Assembly (NCBI GenBank): GCA_026122225.1
Contig: JANEZZ010000309.1
Location: 620,001 to 684,000 of the forward strand
DNA length: 64,000 nucleotides
From: Heloderma charlesbogerti
Lineage: Eukaryota; Chordata; Lepidosauria; Squamata; Helodermatidae
Direction: 5' to 3'
The notes beneath the pieces were generated by a model. It saw only the letters and a list, made by a program, of their open reading frames with translations, had not been told where the DNA came from and searched no databases. Position numbers and translations under genes: made by a program. Shown here one piece after another: positions 9,872 to 21,100 of the stretch (positions within the stretch are counted from its first letter, which is position 1; every line of letters begins with the position of its first letter).

Positions 9872-10443
9872 GAAAAAAAGATATATTCCCTGTCTGAGGG
9901 ATGGATAAGTCTCCAAGGGTCAATTAGTTTCAAATCACGCATATAATCCAGTAGAGCTGCTCTCATGCCTGTGTGTGGTTTAGTTGGTGGAGAGGAATTT
10001 CTATCTAATAAAGGGTCTAGAATTTTGTTAAAATCCCTGCCCCATAGAACTGGGGGGACAAAACAACTATCTTATTAACACATTCTCTCAGTGTCTATAC
10101 CGAATCAACTTGTGAACCATATAAATTTGCCAGAATTAAGGATTGCCCCCTCTATACTTGCATCTAGCAATAAATATCGGCCCATTGGGTCCACTACAAT
10201 TTGATTTGTATGTTCATGTTTTTTTGGATAAGTATTGCCACCCCTCTCACCCTTTTTGAGGAGCCAGCTGCATACACTTCCCCCACCAACTTGGGCGTAG
10301 AGCCTGTGTGCATCTGAGGGGAGTAGGTGGGTTTCCTGCAGAAATACTATGTCTGCATGGAGCTTCCTTAACTTTAACAACACCTGTTTATGTTTATGAG
10401 GGGAACCCAGACCTCTAACTTTCCATGTTGTTACTTTAAGCAT
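9872..10443 (-). pseudogene. L1 ORF2 endonuclease domain, N-terminal part
   Basis: The minus-strand frame starting at 10443 reads MLKVTTWKVRGLGSPHKHKQ and DIVFLQETHL, the N-terminal APE-type endonuclease of L1, with the catalytic E in the QETHL box. In place of the asparagine usual in the TWNVRGL motif there is lysine (TWKVRGL), which removes a conserved active-site residue. The frame ends at 10105, and a second frame continues towards the SINE (PSDREYIFFS). This nicks target DNA for retrotransposition in live L1; the copy here is dead. Confidence 0.85.
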
Positions 10444-11569
10444 TTGAGATGCGTCAGGGTATGAAAATCAGACATAAATACTTGCTCGTTGCATTGGAGC
10501 TAGGTGACAGCCAATCCCCTGGGGGAGCGAAGCCAGAGAAACCTTGAAGCCAGTGTAAATAATTTCCTATGACCAGGAAGGAGCGACTCTGATCCAAATA
10601 TACAGCGCACAGACAGGAGAGGAAGCCCCAGGATAGATGTTTCATTGCCTTCATGACTGCATGTTGAGAGGGCTTTCTGCAGGGAGCCATTTGGAGTGGA
10701 AAGAAAATAGGTTAACACCTACATAATGATAAAAGAAAATGTTCAACAAACCCCTACGCCTTAACAGGGCGTAACACAAAATCCCCAAGTACAAATAAAG
10801 CAGTGGAACAAATTCCATGCTGTACTCTTCCCCACCTTGTAAGAACAGGAACTTTCTGGCTTTCCAGGCTCAAAAAAGAAGTCAACCCCCCTTTGCCCCT
10901 CCATTACAGAGTCCAAACGTCTCAGTTCTATAAACCTCCTGCAGTTCATAGAAACCCCATGTTTAACAAGCTGCCTAATTCCCTTGTATATAATTGAGCA
11001 GATATACCCAGCCCATGGAAGGGGGGGGGGAGAGAGAGAGAGAGAGACAGTGAGTGTGCGTGTAAAACTCACCTGGCATGGATTTTTCCGTGCTCCCCTG
11101 GGATATGTCACCATGGTCAGGTGAAGGGAGGATAAGAGCCCCCTCCTCCCAACATTCAATAGACTATTGGTAGTTAAAGGAAAAGGAAAAAAAACCTAGT
11201 AGAAAACTTCTCATTTTCAGTTCCAATTTGCCCTCAGCTATGGGGCTGAGAATTGCTCTCAAAGTCATGTTCTAGGAAATGCTCAGAGTACTCAACAAGA
11301 GGGGCTGTATGAGTATGTTCCCTTCCCTCAATGTCATGAAAGATATGAAATGCATGTCTTAATCATTCCTTTCCCCCTTCTCTTTCTTCTCCTTTTTCTC
11401 CCACCCCTCTTCTTTTCTTTTCCCCCCGCCTTTCCCTCCCTTCCCCATTCCACCCCTCATCTCCTTCCTTCTCTTCCTCTCCTTCTCCTTTCCTCTCTCC
11501 TTCTCCTTTCCTGGTTAGTATTGTTTCTTCTCCTTTCTCATTGTTCTACTGGGTAGGGGCTCTGTGGGT
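10444..11569 (-). other. L1 inter-ORF spacer with purine-rich tract
   Basis: Spacer between the ORF1 and ORF2 remnants of the minus-strand L1. It includes a G run followed by a GA repeat (about 11022-11046) and a long tract at 11366-11515 that is almost pure C/T on the + strand, hence purine-rich on the L1 strand. No gene was recognised; the short frames here have no family resemblance. Confidence 0.55.
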
Positions 11570-12370
11570 CCAGACTTAAAATATAGTCCTCTGCTTCTGT
11601 CGAGCAAGGAAATGTGCATATCCTCTCCCCTTGCTGGATACAGAAGACTGCTGGGAACCTTGTGAAATGTTGGAGGTTGCGTTCATGAGCCATTGCCCAT
11701 GCTCCCATGAAGGCTCTTCATTGGTCTACTACCTCCTTGGCAAAGTCTGGCAAAATATTTATTCTGTGCTGGTCTGAACCCCATTTTAATGGAACTTGCT
11801 CTTTTGCCTTCCACAGCAAGTCATCACATATTGGATACTTCAGGAGCTTGATAATAAATGGCCTGGACTTGTTATTATCTCGGGGTAGTGGTCCTGAAGC
11901 TCTGTGTGCTCACTCAATGTCCAGTTCATAGTTGTCTGGGAGATGTAGGATTTCTCTAAGTAGGACCTGTATAAAAGTGGTCAGGTTACCCACTTCCACT
12001 CCTTCTTTGACCCCCACCACTCTTAGATTATTTTGTCGGGAGCGTCCCTCCAAATCCACTAATTTTGCATTAATTTTGGTTTGTTTCCTCTTCATCTAAT
12101 CCACCGTATTCTCGAATGCAGCTACTCTATCCTCTGCAGAGGCTATTCGGATTTCTATTGCCTCAGTCCTAGCACCCAGAGTAGTCAAGGAGGTTTTAAT
12201 ATCTGCCACCTCAATTTTCAGAAGAGCAGCATCTGATTTCAGATACGATGTGTCTGCTGAGATTGATCTTAACAATGTAAGGGATGCCCCCTCTCCAGAA
12301 ATATTTGGAGTGTCAGCGGAGTCTTTTTCAGTAGAGGTGTCCGAGGGTGGTTTGGATGAAGTTTTGTCAT
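11570..12370 (-). pseudogene. L1 ORF1 (RNA-binding protein), broken
   Basis: Minus-strand translation gives a coiled-coil stretch rich in heptads (SAEDRVAAFENTV and upstream), then LEGRSRQNNLRVVGV, the start of the RRM-like domain of L1 ORF1p, then LLREILHLPDNYELDIE and a C-terminal part with FPAVFCIQQGERICTFL. ORF1p is the trimeric RNA chaperone of L1. An in-frame stop separates the coiled coil from the segment at 11910-12095, and a further stop follows it, so no full product is possible. Confidence 0.8.
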
Positions 12371-13222
12371 GTTAAAGTGGGGTCAGTAATGTAAGTACAG
12401 GTCTCAATGTATTATTATTGATTTTGGTGTGGCTCCAATAAGATATCACAGGCCAGGAAAGGTTAAATTGGGACGCTAATTTTCCATACAGAGACCAGTA
12501 AGCAGATCCGGCCAATCTCAGAAAGAGAGGGGAAATATTAGGGAGGCTACCAGTTTGAATCTTATCTAGCAGACAGAGAAAAACAACTGAGCAAAAAGAG
12601 GAGACTTTACTACTATTAAATGCTGGACTTTCTCTTGTCTCAAAGTGGGTGGGTGGAGGGAGAGATATTTTTCAAGTATGTCCCCTTTGTGTGGCTTTTT
12701 CTCCAGGGGTGGAGTGGGGTCCCCTATCCTTCAAGGCCTTACCCTCTTGTGGGTTTGTTTGTGCTGTGTGGGGTCCTGTTTCAGCCAGGCCCTTTCTAAG
12801 GTGGTTGAGGGGTGCTGTATGCTTAAATGATGGCCCATTTATGCTTGATGGCCAGGGGCTGTTGATTCAGGAGTAGGAGGTACATTAGATGGATCCCTCT
12901 GATTTTTTCTTTGCTTCTGGAGTGCAGATGGTGGACCCCAGAGGTCAGATATGGCAAGGCCTTGCTGCAGTGGAGGTTGTCGGGCCTAGGAGCCTGCTGT
13001 GCTATTTTCCCCCCTGGAGTGTTCCCCGTCTCTGTGGAGGTGCTCTGAGCCAAATGAGTCTCGAACCTGTCCCCTCCCTGTGTTCAGGAGGTCTTAGGGA
13101 TAATGAGTGGGGGTTTTGTGGGACAGATGCAGCCCAAGAGAGGCAGGATTATGCCAGATTGTCCGGTGTGGGTAGGAACAGCTGTGGTTTGCTTCCTAGT
13201 GCGCCACCATCTTCGCTAGAAG
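12371..13222 (-). promoter_or_regulatory. L1 5' UTR with YY1-like site at its start
   Basis: Region upstream of the ORF1 remnant on the minus strand. The first bases of the element (about 13199-13216) read GCGAAGATGGTGGCGCAC, which differs from the YY1 consensus AAGATGGCGGC by one base. YY1 near the first base of mammalian L1 directs the transcription start. The + strand frame 12889-13257 covering it is an antisense shadow. Confidence 0.55.
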
Positions 13223-13223
13223 T

Positions 13224-14325
13224 CTTTTTTCTCCAATGTTGTTTTACATTTATATGAAGCCATTAGAGGGGACATCAGGAGATTTGGGGCAAGGAGATTT
13301 GAGGCATTCAGATCTATTTCTCCGTAATATCTGAATTGGGAGAGGCCGTGCACATTCTGAGCCAGTGCCTGGATGCAGTTATGGGCTGGATAAGGGTTAC
13401 CAAATTGCAGCGGCATCCTGACAAGACAGAGATACTGTTCGTGGGTGGTTCCCAGGCCCAGGAACTGGGTTGTTTGCTGTTCTGGATGGGGTTCCACCCT
13501 CTCTGAAGGAACAAATGCATAGTCTGGAAGCAGTTCTGGTTTCATCATTGTCACTAGAGGCTCAGTTGACCTCAGTGTCTTGGAGCCCCCATTACTAGCT
13601 TTAGCTGGTATGCCAAGTATGCCTATTTCTGAATAGGAATAGCCTAGCTACTGTGATCCATGCACTGGTGACCTCACAATTAGGCTAGTGTAATGCACTC
13701 TACATCAGGCTTCCATTCTGCCTGGTTCAGAAGCTGCAGCTAGTATAGAATGCAGCAGCTAGAATGCTCAATGGAGCACCTAGTTATATACATATTACAC
13801 TTGTATTAAAATAACTGCATTGGCTGCCTGTTAGCTACCAAACCATGTTAAAGGTTTCGCTGTTGACATACAAAGCCCTAAGCAACTCGAGACCAGAATA
13901 CCTAGCTGACCGTCTTCTATTATATGTATCTAGTCAACCTCTGAGATTTACTGAGGAGGCCTTTCTGGTTGTTCGACGGCCAACAGAATGTTGCCATGTA
14001 ATGATGCATAAATAGGCCTTCTCAGTGGTGCCACCCAACCTTTGGAATGCTCTCCCATGTGTGGTTCTAGAGGCAGAAACGGTGGCAAGTTTTAAACACC
14101 TCTTGAAAACACATCTATTCACACAGGCTTTCCCAGACTCTGTGAGAAACTCTGTTACTACCCTGTTGTTGTTATTATAGTATTGTAATGTTTTTAATGT
14201 TTTATCTGGGCTGTTATATTGTTATGTTGTATTTTTTAATGTGTTTTAATGTATACTTTTAATGTGAACCACTTAGGGATTTAATATATTAAGCAGTACA
14301 GAGGTATTTTAATAAATAAATAATT
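13224..14325 (+). mobile_element. L2-like LINE, RT to 3' end, degraded
   Basis: The + strand frames read LYMKPLE, VLDGVPPSLKEQM, SSLSLEAQLTSV, NRNSLATVIHALVTS, KLQLVQNAAARMLNGAP, ITALAAC-type (LHWLPV) and FKHLLKTHLFTQAF. These are the palm-to-C-terminus landmarks of L2-like LINEs. The 3' UTR ends in AATAAATAAATAATTAAT. Many stops are present. It abuts the L1 5' end within a few bases, but on the opposite strand. Confidence 0.8.
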
Positions 14326-14329
14326 AATA

Positions 14330-15028
14330 TTTTTGTGTCCTTCATATTTTAAATGATACAGATATTTTTAGAGTCTTGAACAGAGATACTTGGGCGCAAG
14401 AATTCCCCATCCCTGAGCATCATCACATTACAGCCTTTTAAAACATATCTCTCCAGATCGTCTGCCTGTAGAGTATGAGAGTTAAAATTTTGAACTAAAA
14501 CATAATCTTTCATAAGATTCCAAAGGTTTCTTTCAAAAGAATAAACTAGTGTTTTCTGTGAACTCTTGTTCTCATACTATCTCCTGAAAGTCTCTGAAAA
14601 ATGGGTGTTCAAGCATATTTGGAAGTGTAGGTGTGTTATTAGGAACAGGTTTATTCCTGGGATACTTCACTGATCTCTAAAGTTTCATGCTGTATTTCTT
14701 ACTAGGTAGAGTTCTCTGTTCTGATTTATGGTGCTTCCTCTGCTCTACTGTGTAGACATACTCGTTATTAGGTTTTTGCTTGGTCAGCTGAGTTATGGAG
14801 GCCCATGCTTTGAATCTTTTCTTCAGCCTCTGAGAAAAAGCAGTCTTTCTGTCGTTAAATTGTTGAGAATCCCTTGAGAAATTTAAGATGTACTTTGAAT
14901 TCAGAGTGTTAGAGGAAATTTAGAAGATGATATACCATATAAATGATTTTGAAAATCATAAAAAATATATCTGAAAATAAAAAGTAAAAGAAATGTGTGT
15001 CTATGTTTGTTCTTCTTTGTCTTTATAG
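14330..15028. other. Intron 3' part before first visible AP3B1 exon
   Basis: AT-rich intronic sequence with no recognised repeat. It ends in TTGTCTTTATAG, the acceptor of the exon that starts at 15029. Confidence 0.5.
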
Positions 15029-15187
15029 GATGGTGGCCTGGAAGAGTATAGTGAAAAGAATTTCTATGAATCCGATGAAGAGCAGCAAGTGAAAAATCAG
15101 AAAGTGAACAAACCCTATTCCATGGATCCAGACCACAGATTACTGATACGAAATACAAAGCCTTTACTACAAAGCCGGAATGCTGCT
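15029..15187 (+). CDS. AP3B1: AP3B1 exon a (53 codons)
   Basis: Acceptor TTTATAG and donor GTATGA; phase 0 on both sides. It encodes an acidic stretch ([16 protein letters not shown]) followed by the conserved [20 protein letters not shown] of the trunk. The acidic stretch is the loop typical of beta-3 subunits. Similar to about exon 8 of the mammalian gene. No earlier AP3B1 exon was found in 1-15028. Confidence 0.93.
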
Positions 15188-18100
15188 GTATGACTAATTC
15201 CATTCATAAAATGTCTTTTTTTTTTAAAGGCTGTATTTCTTAGCTTAGGCCATAAGGTAGCCTCTAGAGCTAAGCATGTGTAATGGGGAGTAGGGGGAGG
15301 GGAAGTCAGTTTCCATCAGCCCCATTATGCCTGCTTACCTCTAGATTCAACACACTGAAAAGAGTGCATACTCCAGTGTATCCAGTTTTAACCTTTGGGT
15401 AGAATATTTATACAAAATGATATCTGTTATGTAGTTGCTATTCATATTAAAAAAAATTCTTAAAATATAACTATTTTTTGTTAGCACTCCTTTGATAGAT
15501 TTTCTTAAAACAGACGTATCCTGAGTGTAATTTTCCCAGGTATCAATAATATGAGAGACAGGACAAAATACCAAAAGGGGAACCATGTGATTATAAAGTG
15601 GGCATAATTACAAATAAACACCAGACATCTCGTCAACAAACCACAACAACTGTAACCATTGTCTTTATACAGTGCATTATATTTTTGGTGTTTATTTATA
15701 ATTATACACACTTTATAATCACAGAGTTCCTTTTGATAATGTTTTACCTGTTCGTGTTTTGCGAACCTTTTCCTTTGTGTTACCTATATATGAGAGATGC
15801 ATTAGGCATTGTAAGAACTTGATTGTGGCTATAGTATTTTAGGCTGTTAATTAGTCCCCTCAAGTTAAGCAGGAGCAAGTCTCATTGCTGCTAATTGTTA
15901 AGCTTCCCAGAAACAGTAGAATAATGTTACAAATCTATGGTAATTAAAAATAAATCTGTCACACATTTTAGAGAAGCTTTCACTTTATAATGGATAGACT
16001 TAGTTTTGTTATTTGACACTATCCTATGCTTTCCTACTTGGCTATTTTACTAATTAAAAAAAAACACCTCTTAGTTAAATACTACATGAGTTTTTGGACA
16101 CTGGGCCTACATAATCACCCTGGTCAGCAAGGAAGATCTGTGTGCATAATTGATGTGCATGCAAATATGCATCTGAATGTGTAAATCAGCGTCATGATGC
16201 TCATCTGGGCCACATTGAACTGACTGCATGTTTCTTTTGATGCAGATGGAGATGCTTATCTTCATCCACATCAGACACCCCTATTAAGTTCAGCGTGAGA
16301 CAGATACGTGTTATAATGTTGTCAGCTGTGCACACAGTTTTTCTTGCTGTAGTGAAGTAAAACAGGTTTATTGTTAAGTTTAGATTATAAAATAAATTTC
16401 ATAGACATTAAGAGCCTGGTATCTTTTTCAGTATAACTTGTTCCCATATAATCTTACTGGTTTACTAAATCTTGAAGTTTGATAGTTAGAATTTGAATCT
16501 AGCATTTATTTGCAACTGCTTTGCCCTCTGATATGAACAGCTGTTTATAATTTGTTTTAAGTAAAGAAAATAACTTCTGATGTCTTTGAATGTGTTCCTT
16601 TGCTTCAGGGAATGTTAGAAATTAATGTTTTCTGAAGGTAAATACATTTATACTGCTTTAAAGTATAGCATAATCACCAAGTCAGTGAAAGTGGATAGCT
16701 GCCTTTTTTTTTTCAGGTGGTGATGGCAGTTGCACAACTTTATTGGCATGTGGCACCTAAATCTGAAGCTGGTATTGTTGCTAAATCATTAGTGCGTTTA
16801 CTTCGCAGTAACAGGTAAATCAAGTATACTCTTTCTGCCAGCTGTTTCTCCCAACAGTAGTGGGTATGCAGTTACGAAAATTTAAACCCTATTCAACTAT
16901 CTATTGTAAAGAGACAAGCTGAAATGTATTAAAAATAGTTTTTAGTTCTATAGGAAAAGCAATTAGGTATTCATCATTCATTCATGGATATGATCAATAT
17001 TTACCAAATTTGAAAATTATTTATAGTATTTAATGAGATCGATTTTATAAAACCTAGTGGAAAAGTAATATACAGTACTATTATATTTATACAATTTCAA
17101 TTTTGCTCAAGTCCAAGGCATAGTGCAACCACACAATGGAAGCAGCATTTAGAGCTCGAAGTACAGGAGTTGTGCATGCTCTCTCCTACCACCAGTCTCA
17201 CGTGTTAATTCCATACACTCCCCCCCCACCTTTATCCTGGTTTGTCAACCCATATTAAAATAAAATGAAAACAGTTGTGCTCCTGTAAACTCACTTTGAG
17301 AATCTGAGTTTCATTAAGATTCTCAAAGGTTTGTTTAGCAGTGTACCAAGGTTCATTCCAAGCCAGGTTGGCAATGTTTTCAGTAACATGGACCTAGTTA
17401 GTACTTTAAATTATGAGACTTGGACATTTTGTTATGGATTTTGACTGGTAGAAAAATTCATTTCTAGTACTGGCAACCAAACTCTTGCATACACTTTTGA
17501 CATTGTTTATAAAATGAATATTGTGTGTAAATAATGTTTGTAGATTCCATCCCTTTAAATACATATTCAAAATCCTTCTAAGAGCATTCTAGTAATTTAT
17601 CTAAGGACAGTCTTAAAATTTGATATCCAGTTCTTTTTTCATTAAATGCTTCTCATGGAAAGATATGTGAGAAAGTTGCATATTAATTATCAGTGTTTAC
17701 TTCTAGGGAGGTACAGTACATTGTTCTCCAGAATATAGCAACCATGTCGATCCAGCGCCAGGTTTGGCATATTGAATATATAAATTCAAATTTATAATAT
17801 TTAACCTCAATACAATTGATAATATTGATTTGTGTTTGCATCTTTCCCTCCACAGGGCATATTTGAGCCTTACTTGAAGAGTTTCTATGTTAGGTCAACA
17901 GATCCAACTATGATCAAGACATTAAAGGTATATTTGTTTTATGTAAAATTAACACTGTTCTGAATCAGATGAGTAGATGTGTTCTTTTAGCATTGGCCTT
18001 GACAGTACTGCTTTGCTAATATTAAAACAAAAGAACAAAGTTGTCAAGGTTCCAGCTCATCTGTTGCAAAAATCTGGTTCTGAGCAGCAATATGGTTTTA

Positions 18101-21100
18101 CTGTGAGTTGTGAACAACTTAAGCCAGGTGTAGGCCACCTGATGCCCGGCAGATCTTTTGGACTACAAATCCCATAAGCCCCAGCCAGTGTAGCCAATGG
18201 TCAATGGTTATGGAAGTTGTAGTCCAAAAGATCTGGAAGGCACTAAGTTGTTTACCCCTAATTCAAACTCTGACAGCACATGTTCTCTGCATATTGAGTC
18301 AGAAGTAAATGTTGCTGTTCAGTGGGGCTTACTCCCTAGTAAGTGTGATTAGGATTGCTGGCTGAGTATCTAAAAGGAAGCAAAATTATTTTTGAATGTA
18401 GAGCTTTAATGCAAGTTATAATAAGTATTAGTAAAAAAAGACTTCAGTTCAGCTCTGCTAATGTCAGAGGACAGAAACACTAAATGGCTATAATGTTTAT
18501 TGTATTTAAACGATCTGTTGAAGTAGAAGGTAAGGATGATAGTGCAGAGGAAAGAAGAACTTCCTGATGTATTTTGGAAATACTTAATTTTTGGAAATAA
18601 GCGCTGCAGTCTTAGACAAGCCTGTGTGTATTAGGCTTCCACCATTGCAAATGCAGATGTGGAATTATGAATTGAGCACATAATGAAGTTTCTTGAGAGA
18701 GGCTCCTCCAAATTATATTTATAAAAACGTGTTTTTACATTTATGGTTGCAAATATGCACGGCTGAAAAATTTGGGTTGGCCTTGCTGGCTAACCAAAAA
18801 TTTGCTATCTCCAGGCATCCATGGGACAGGGTCTTGTCCCTGACATGTGCTATGTCTCTGAAATGTAGCATGAGGGCAAGGGAAAATCTCCAGCTCTTCT
18901 CTCCAGCTCTGATTTTGGAGCTAGGGAATGAGGGGGCAATAAGTAAGTCGTCATCGACCAGCACTTAAGAGTTGGAGTGGGGTGGGGGAACAGAGGCTGG
19001 TATGCCTCCACCTTCCAGTTCCACCTCTGAACTGGGAGGCAGAAGTGCATTGGCTGGCTGCTATATGTGGAGGTTTGATCTCACTCAACAGGGCTTGGTT
19101 CACCTCCTTTATGGCTAGAAGGGCTAGTGAGATTATCAAACCCTGAAATATGAGATTGAAAACTTCTAGTAAAATATCAAACCAGAGAGGGCTGAAGTGA
19201 ATTTCATGTGGTCAGAACATAGGCTTCAGCAAGGGAGAGAAGGAGTGAAGGCATCAGTATGAAAACAAAAGAGTAAACCTCCAAGGTGCACTAAAAATGT
19301 GTAGTTTATTAGACCGAGTGCATTTCATGTGAAGAATATTCATCAGAGGCACTGGGTTCTATATTTTCTGTTGCAAACACGTTGTGCCTACTGAGCTAGA
19401 TACTTTTTGTGTATCTTGGAAATTTTCTGTTTTGTTGATTCCACTTGTTCAAGCAGAACATAGTGGACTCTAGTCACAAAAGCCTATGCTGTAATAAAAT
19501 CACTATTTATTATTATAATATTTATTTATTTATTTTTTATTTATTTATTTATTCATTTCATTTCTATACTGCCCAATAGCCAAAGCTCTCTGGGCAGTTC
19601 ACAAAAATTAAACCAAAGAGCACACAATAAAACAATATAAAATATATAAAACATTAAAACCACAGTATAACATTACAACTAGAATAAAACCAGAATAAAA
19701 CTTAGCAGCAATGCAGAGATTTAAAATACAGTTTTAAAACAGCAAAGCTAAAAGTCTAGAAAGCTAAAGTGCTAAAATGCCTGGGAAAATAAAAAGGTCT
19801 TCACCTGGCTCTGGAAAGAATACAATGTAGGTGCCAGGCAAACCTCACTAGGGAGATCATTCCACAGCCAGGGTGCCACAGCAGAAAAGGCCCTCCTCCT
19901 AGTAGCCACCTGCCTCACTTCCTTTGGCAGGGGCTCACAGAGAAGAGCTTCTGAGGATGATCTTAAGGTCTGGGTAGGCACATATGGGAGGAGGCGATCC
20001 TTCAGATAACCTAGCCCCAAGCCGTTAAGGGCTTTGAATACCAGCACTTTGAATCAGGCCCGGAAATGGACTGGCAGCCAGTGCGGCTGGAAAGTACTGG
20101 CATAGTATGAGCTCATTGGCCAGTCCCTGTTGGCCAGTCCCTTGCTGCCCTATTTCGAACCAGCTGAAGTTTCCTGACTGTTTTCAAAGGCAGCCCCACG
20201 TATAATGCATTGCAGTAATCTAGACAAGAAGTTATCAGAGCAGAGATAACTGTAGTAAGGCTATCTCTGTCCAGATAAGGGCATAGTTGGTATACCAGCC
20301 TAAGCTAGTAAAAGATAAAAAGTGCTCCGTGCCACTGAGTTCACCTGTGCCTCAAATGCTATAGTCTTTAAGGTGCCCCAAGACTGTTACCTTTGCATTT
20401 AGTTTCACAGTTCTCCAGTGTAAAACAGCACTTAAATTAGTAAAAGACATCTTCCATATGCAGAAGGGAATTTTGAAATGTAGCCCATACTGTATGGCGC
20501 AACATAGGCATATTGCTTCCTTTTCCAGCTCCTCTGGCAGACTTAGGAATAGTTTGAGAGCATCTATACACGACCCAGGTAAAAGCTTCAATGAACGTTG
20601 CCTTTAGGGCACGGACTATGTTAGGAGTTCTTACAGTCCACGTGCATCTTATGTTGCGCAAGTTGGATAATATGTTGTTTTGAATACTGATTCCTTTAAT
20701 CTTGGAGATAGTTCTTCTCAGTATGTTAAAGGTTTGTGGTGCTTTATGTTTCAGCCTTCAATTTGCTGAAGGTTTTGTTAGGTTTAAAGTGGTAATTCTG
20801 AATGGTTTACAGTGTAGAAAAACGTTTTCTGTTCTACAAGCTTTTCCTAAACAGTTTACACTCTCTTCTAGCTTGACATCTTAACTAACTTGGCAAATGA
20901 AGCCAACATATCAACTCTTCTCAGAGAATTTCAGGTTTGCACATTATTTGTATTTTTACTGCATGAAATTTCATCTGATGTGTATGTTTAAGTTGATTTC
21001 AGATGGTCCTGCATAGGAAAAGCAGCACTCCTTTAAAGTGTCTGAAACTTGTATCCATAGATTACAAAATAAAATTTGTTTTTGTAGTAAATCAGCTTGA

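Larger units (their letters stand above)
7794..13222 (-). mobile_element. L1 LINE, 5' end present, 3' part missing, split by a SINE
   Basis: A minus-strand L1 that can be followed from its 5' end near 13222 through ORF1 (about 12365-11570), a spacer with a purine-rich tract, and ORF2 (10443 to 7794). The 5' end reads GCGAAGATGGTGGCGC, very like the YY1-type AAGATGGCGGC element found at the start of mammalian L1. The 3' end is cut within ORF2 just after the YVDD region, where the Tc1 right end begins. A SINE with a pentanucleotide tail (9453-9871) interrupts the endonuclease domain. Stops and frameshifts show that the copy is dead. Confidence 0.85.

Noticed and set aside
9558..9966. Overlapping open frames on both strands with KERKG or FLSFP repeats
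   Set aside because: They are translations of the (CCTTT)n tract, which lacks stops by chance of its unit; no gene.
12889..13257. 122-codon + strand frame
   Set aside because: Antisense to the 5' UTR of the minus-strand L1 and runs across the L1/L2-like border; no family resemblance.
13216..13554. 112-codon minus-strand frame
   Set aside because: Antisense to the L2-like RT segment, whose sense reading on the + strand explains the region.
1..15028. Search for upstream AP3B1 exons
   Set aside because: The preceding trunk exons (landmarks such as a EEWGQ-type motif) were looked for on the + strand and not found; they must lie outside the window.
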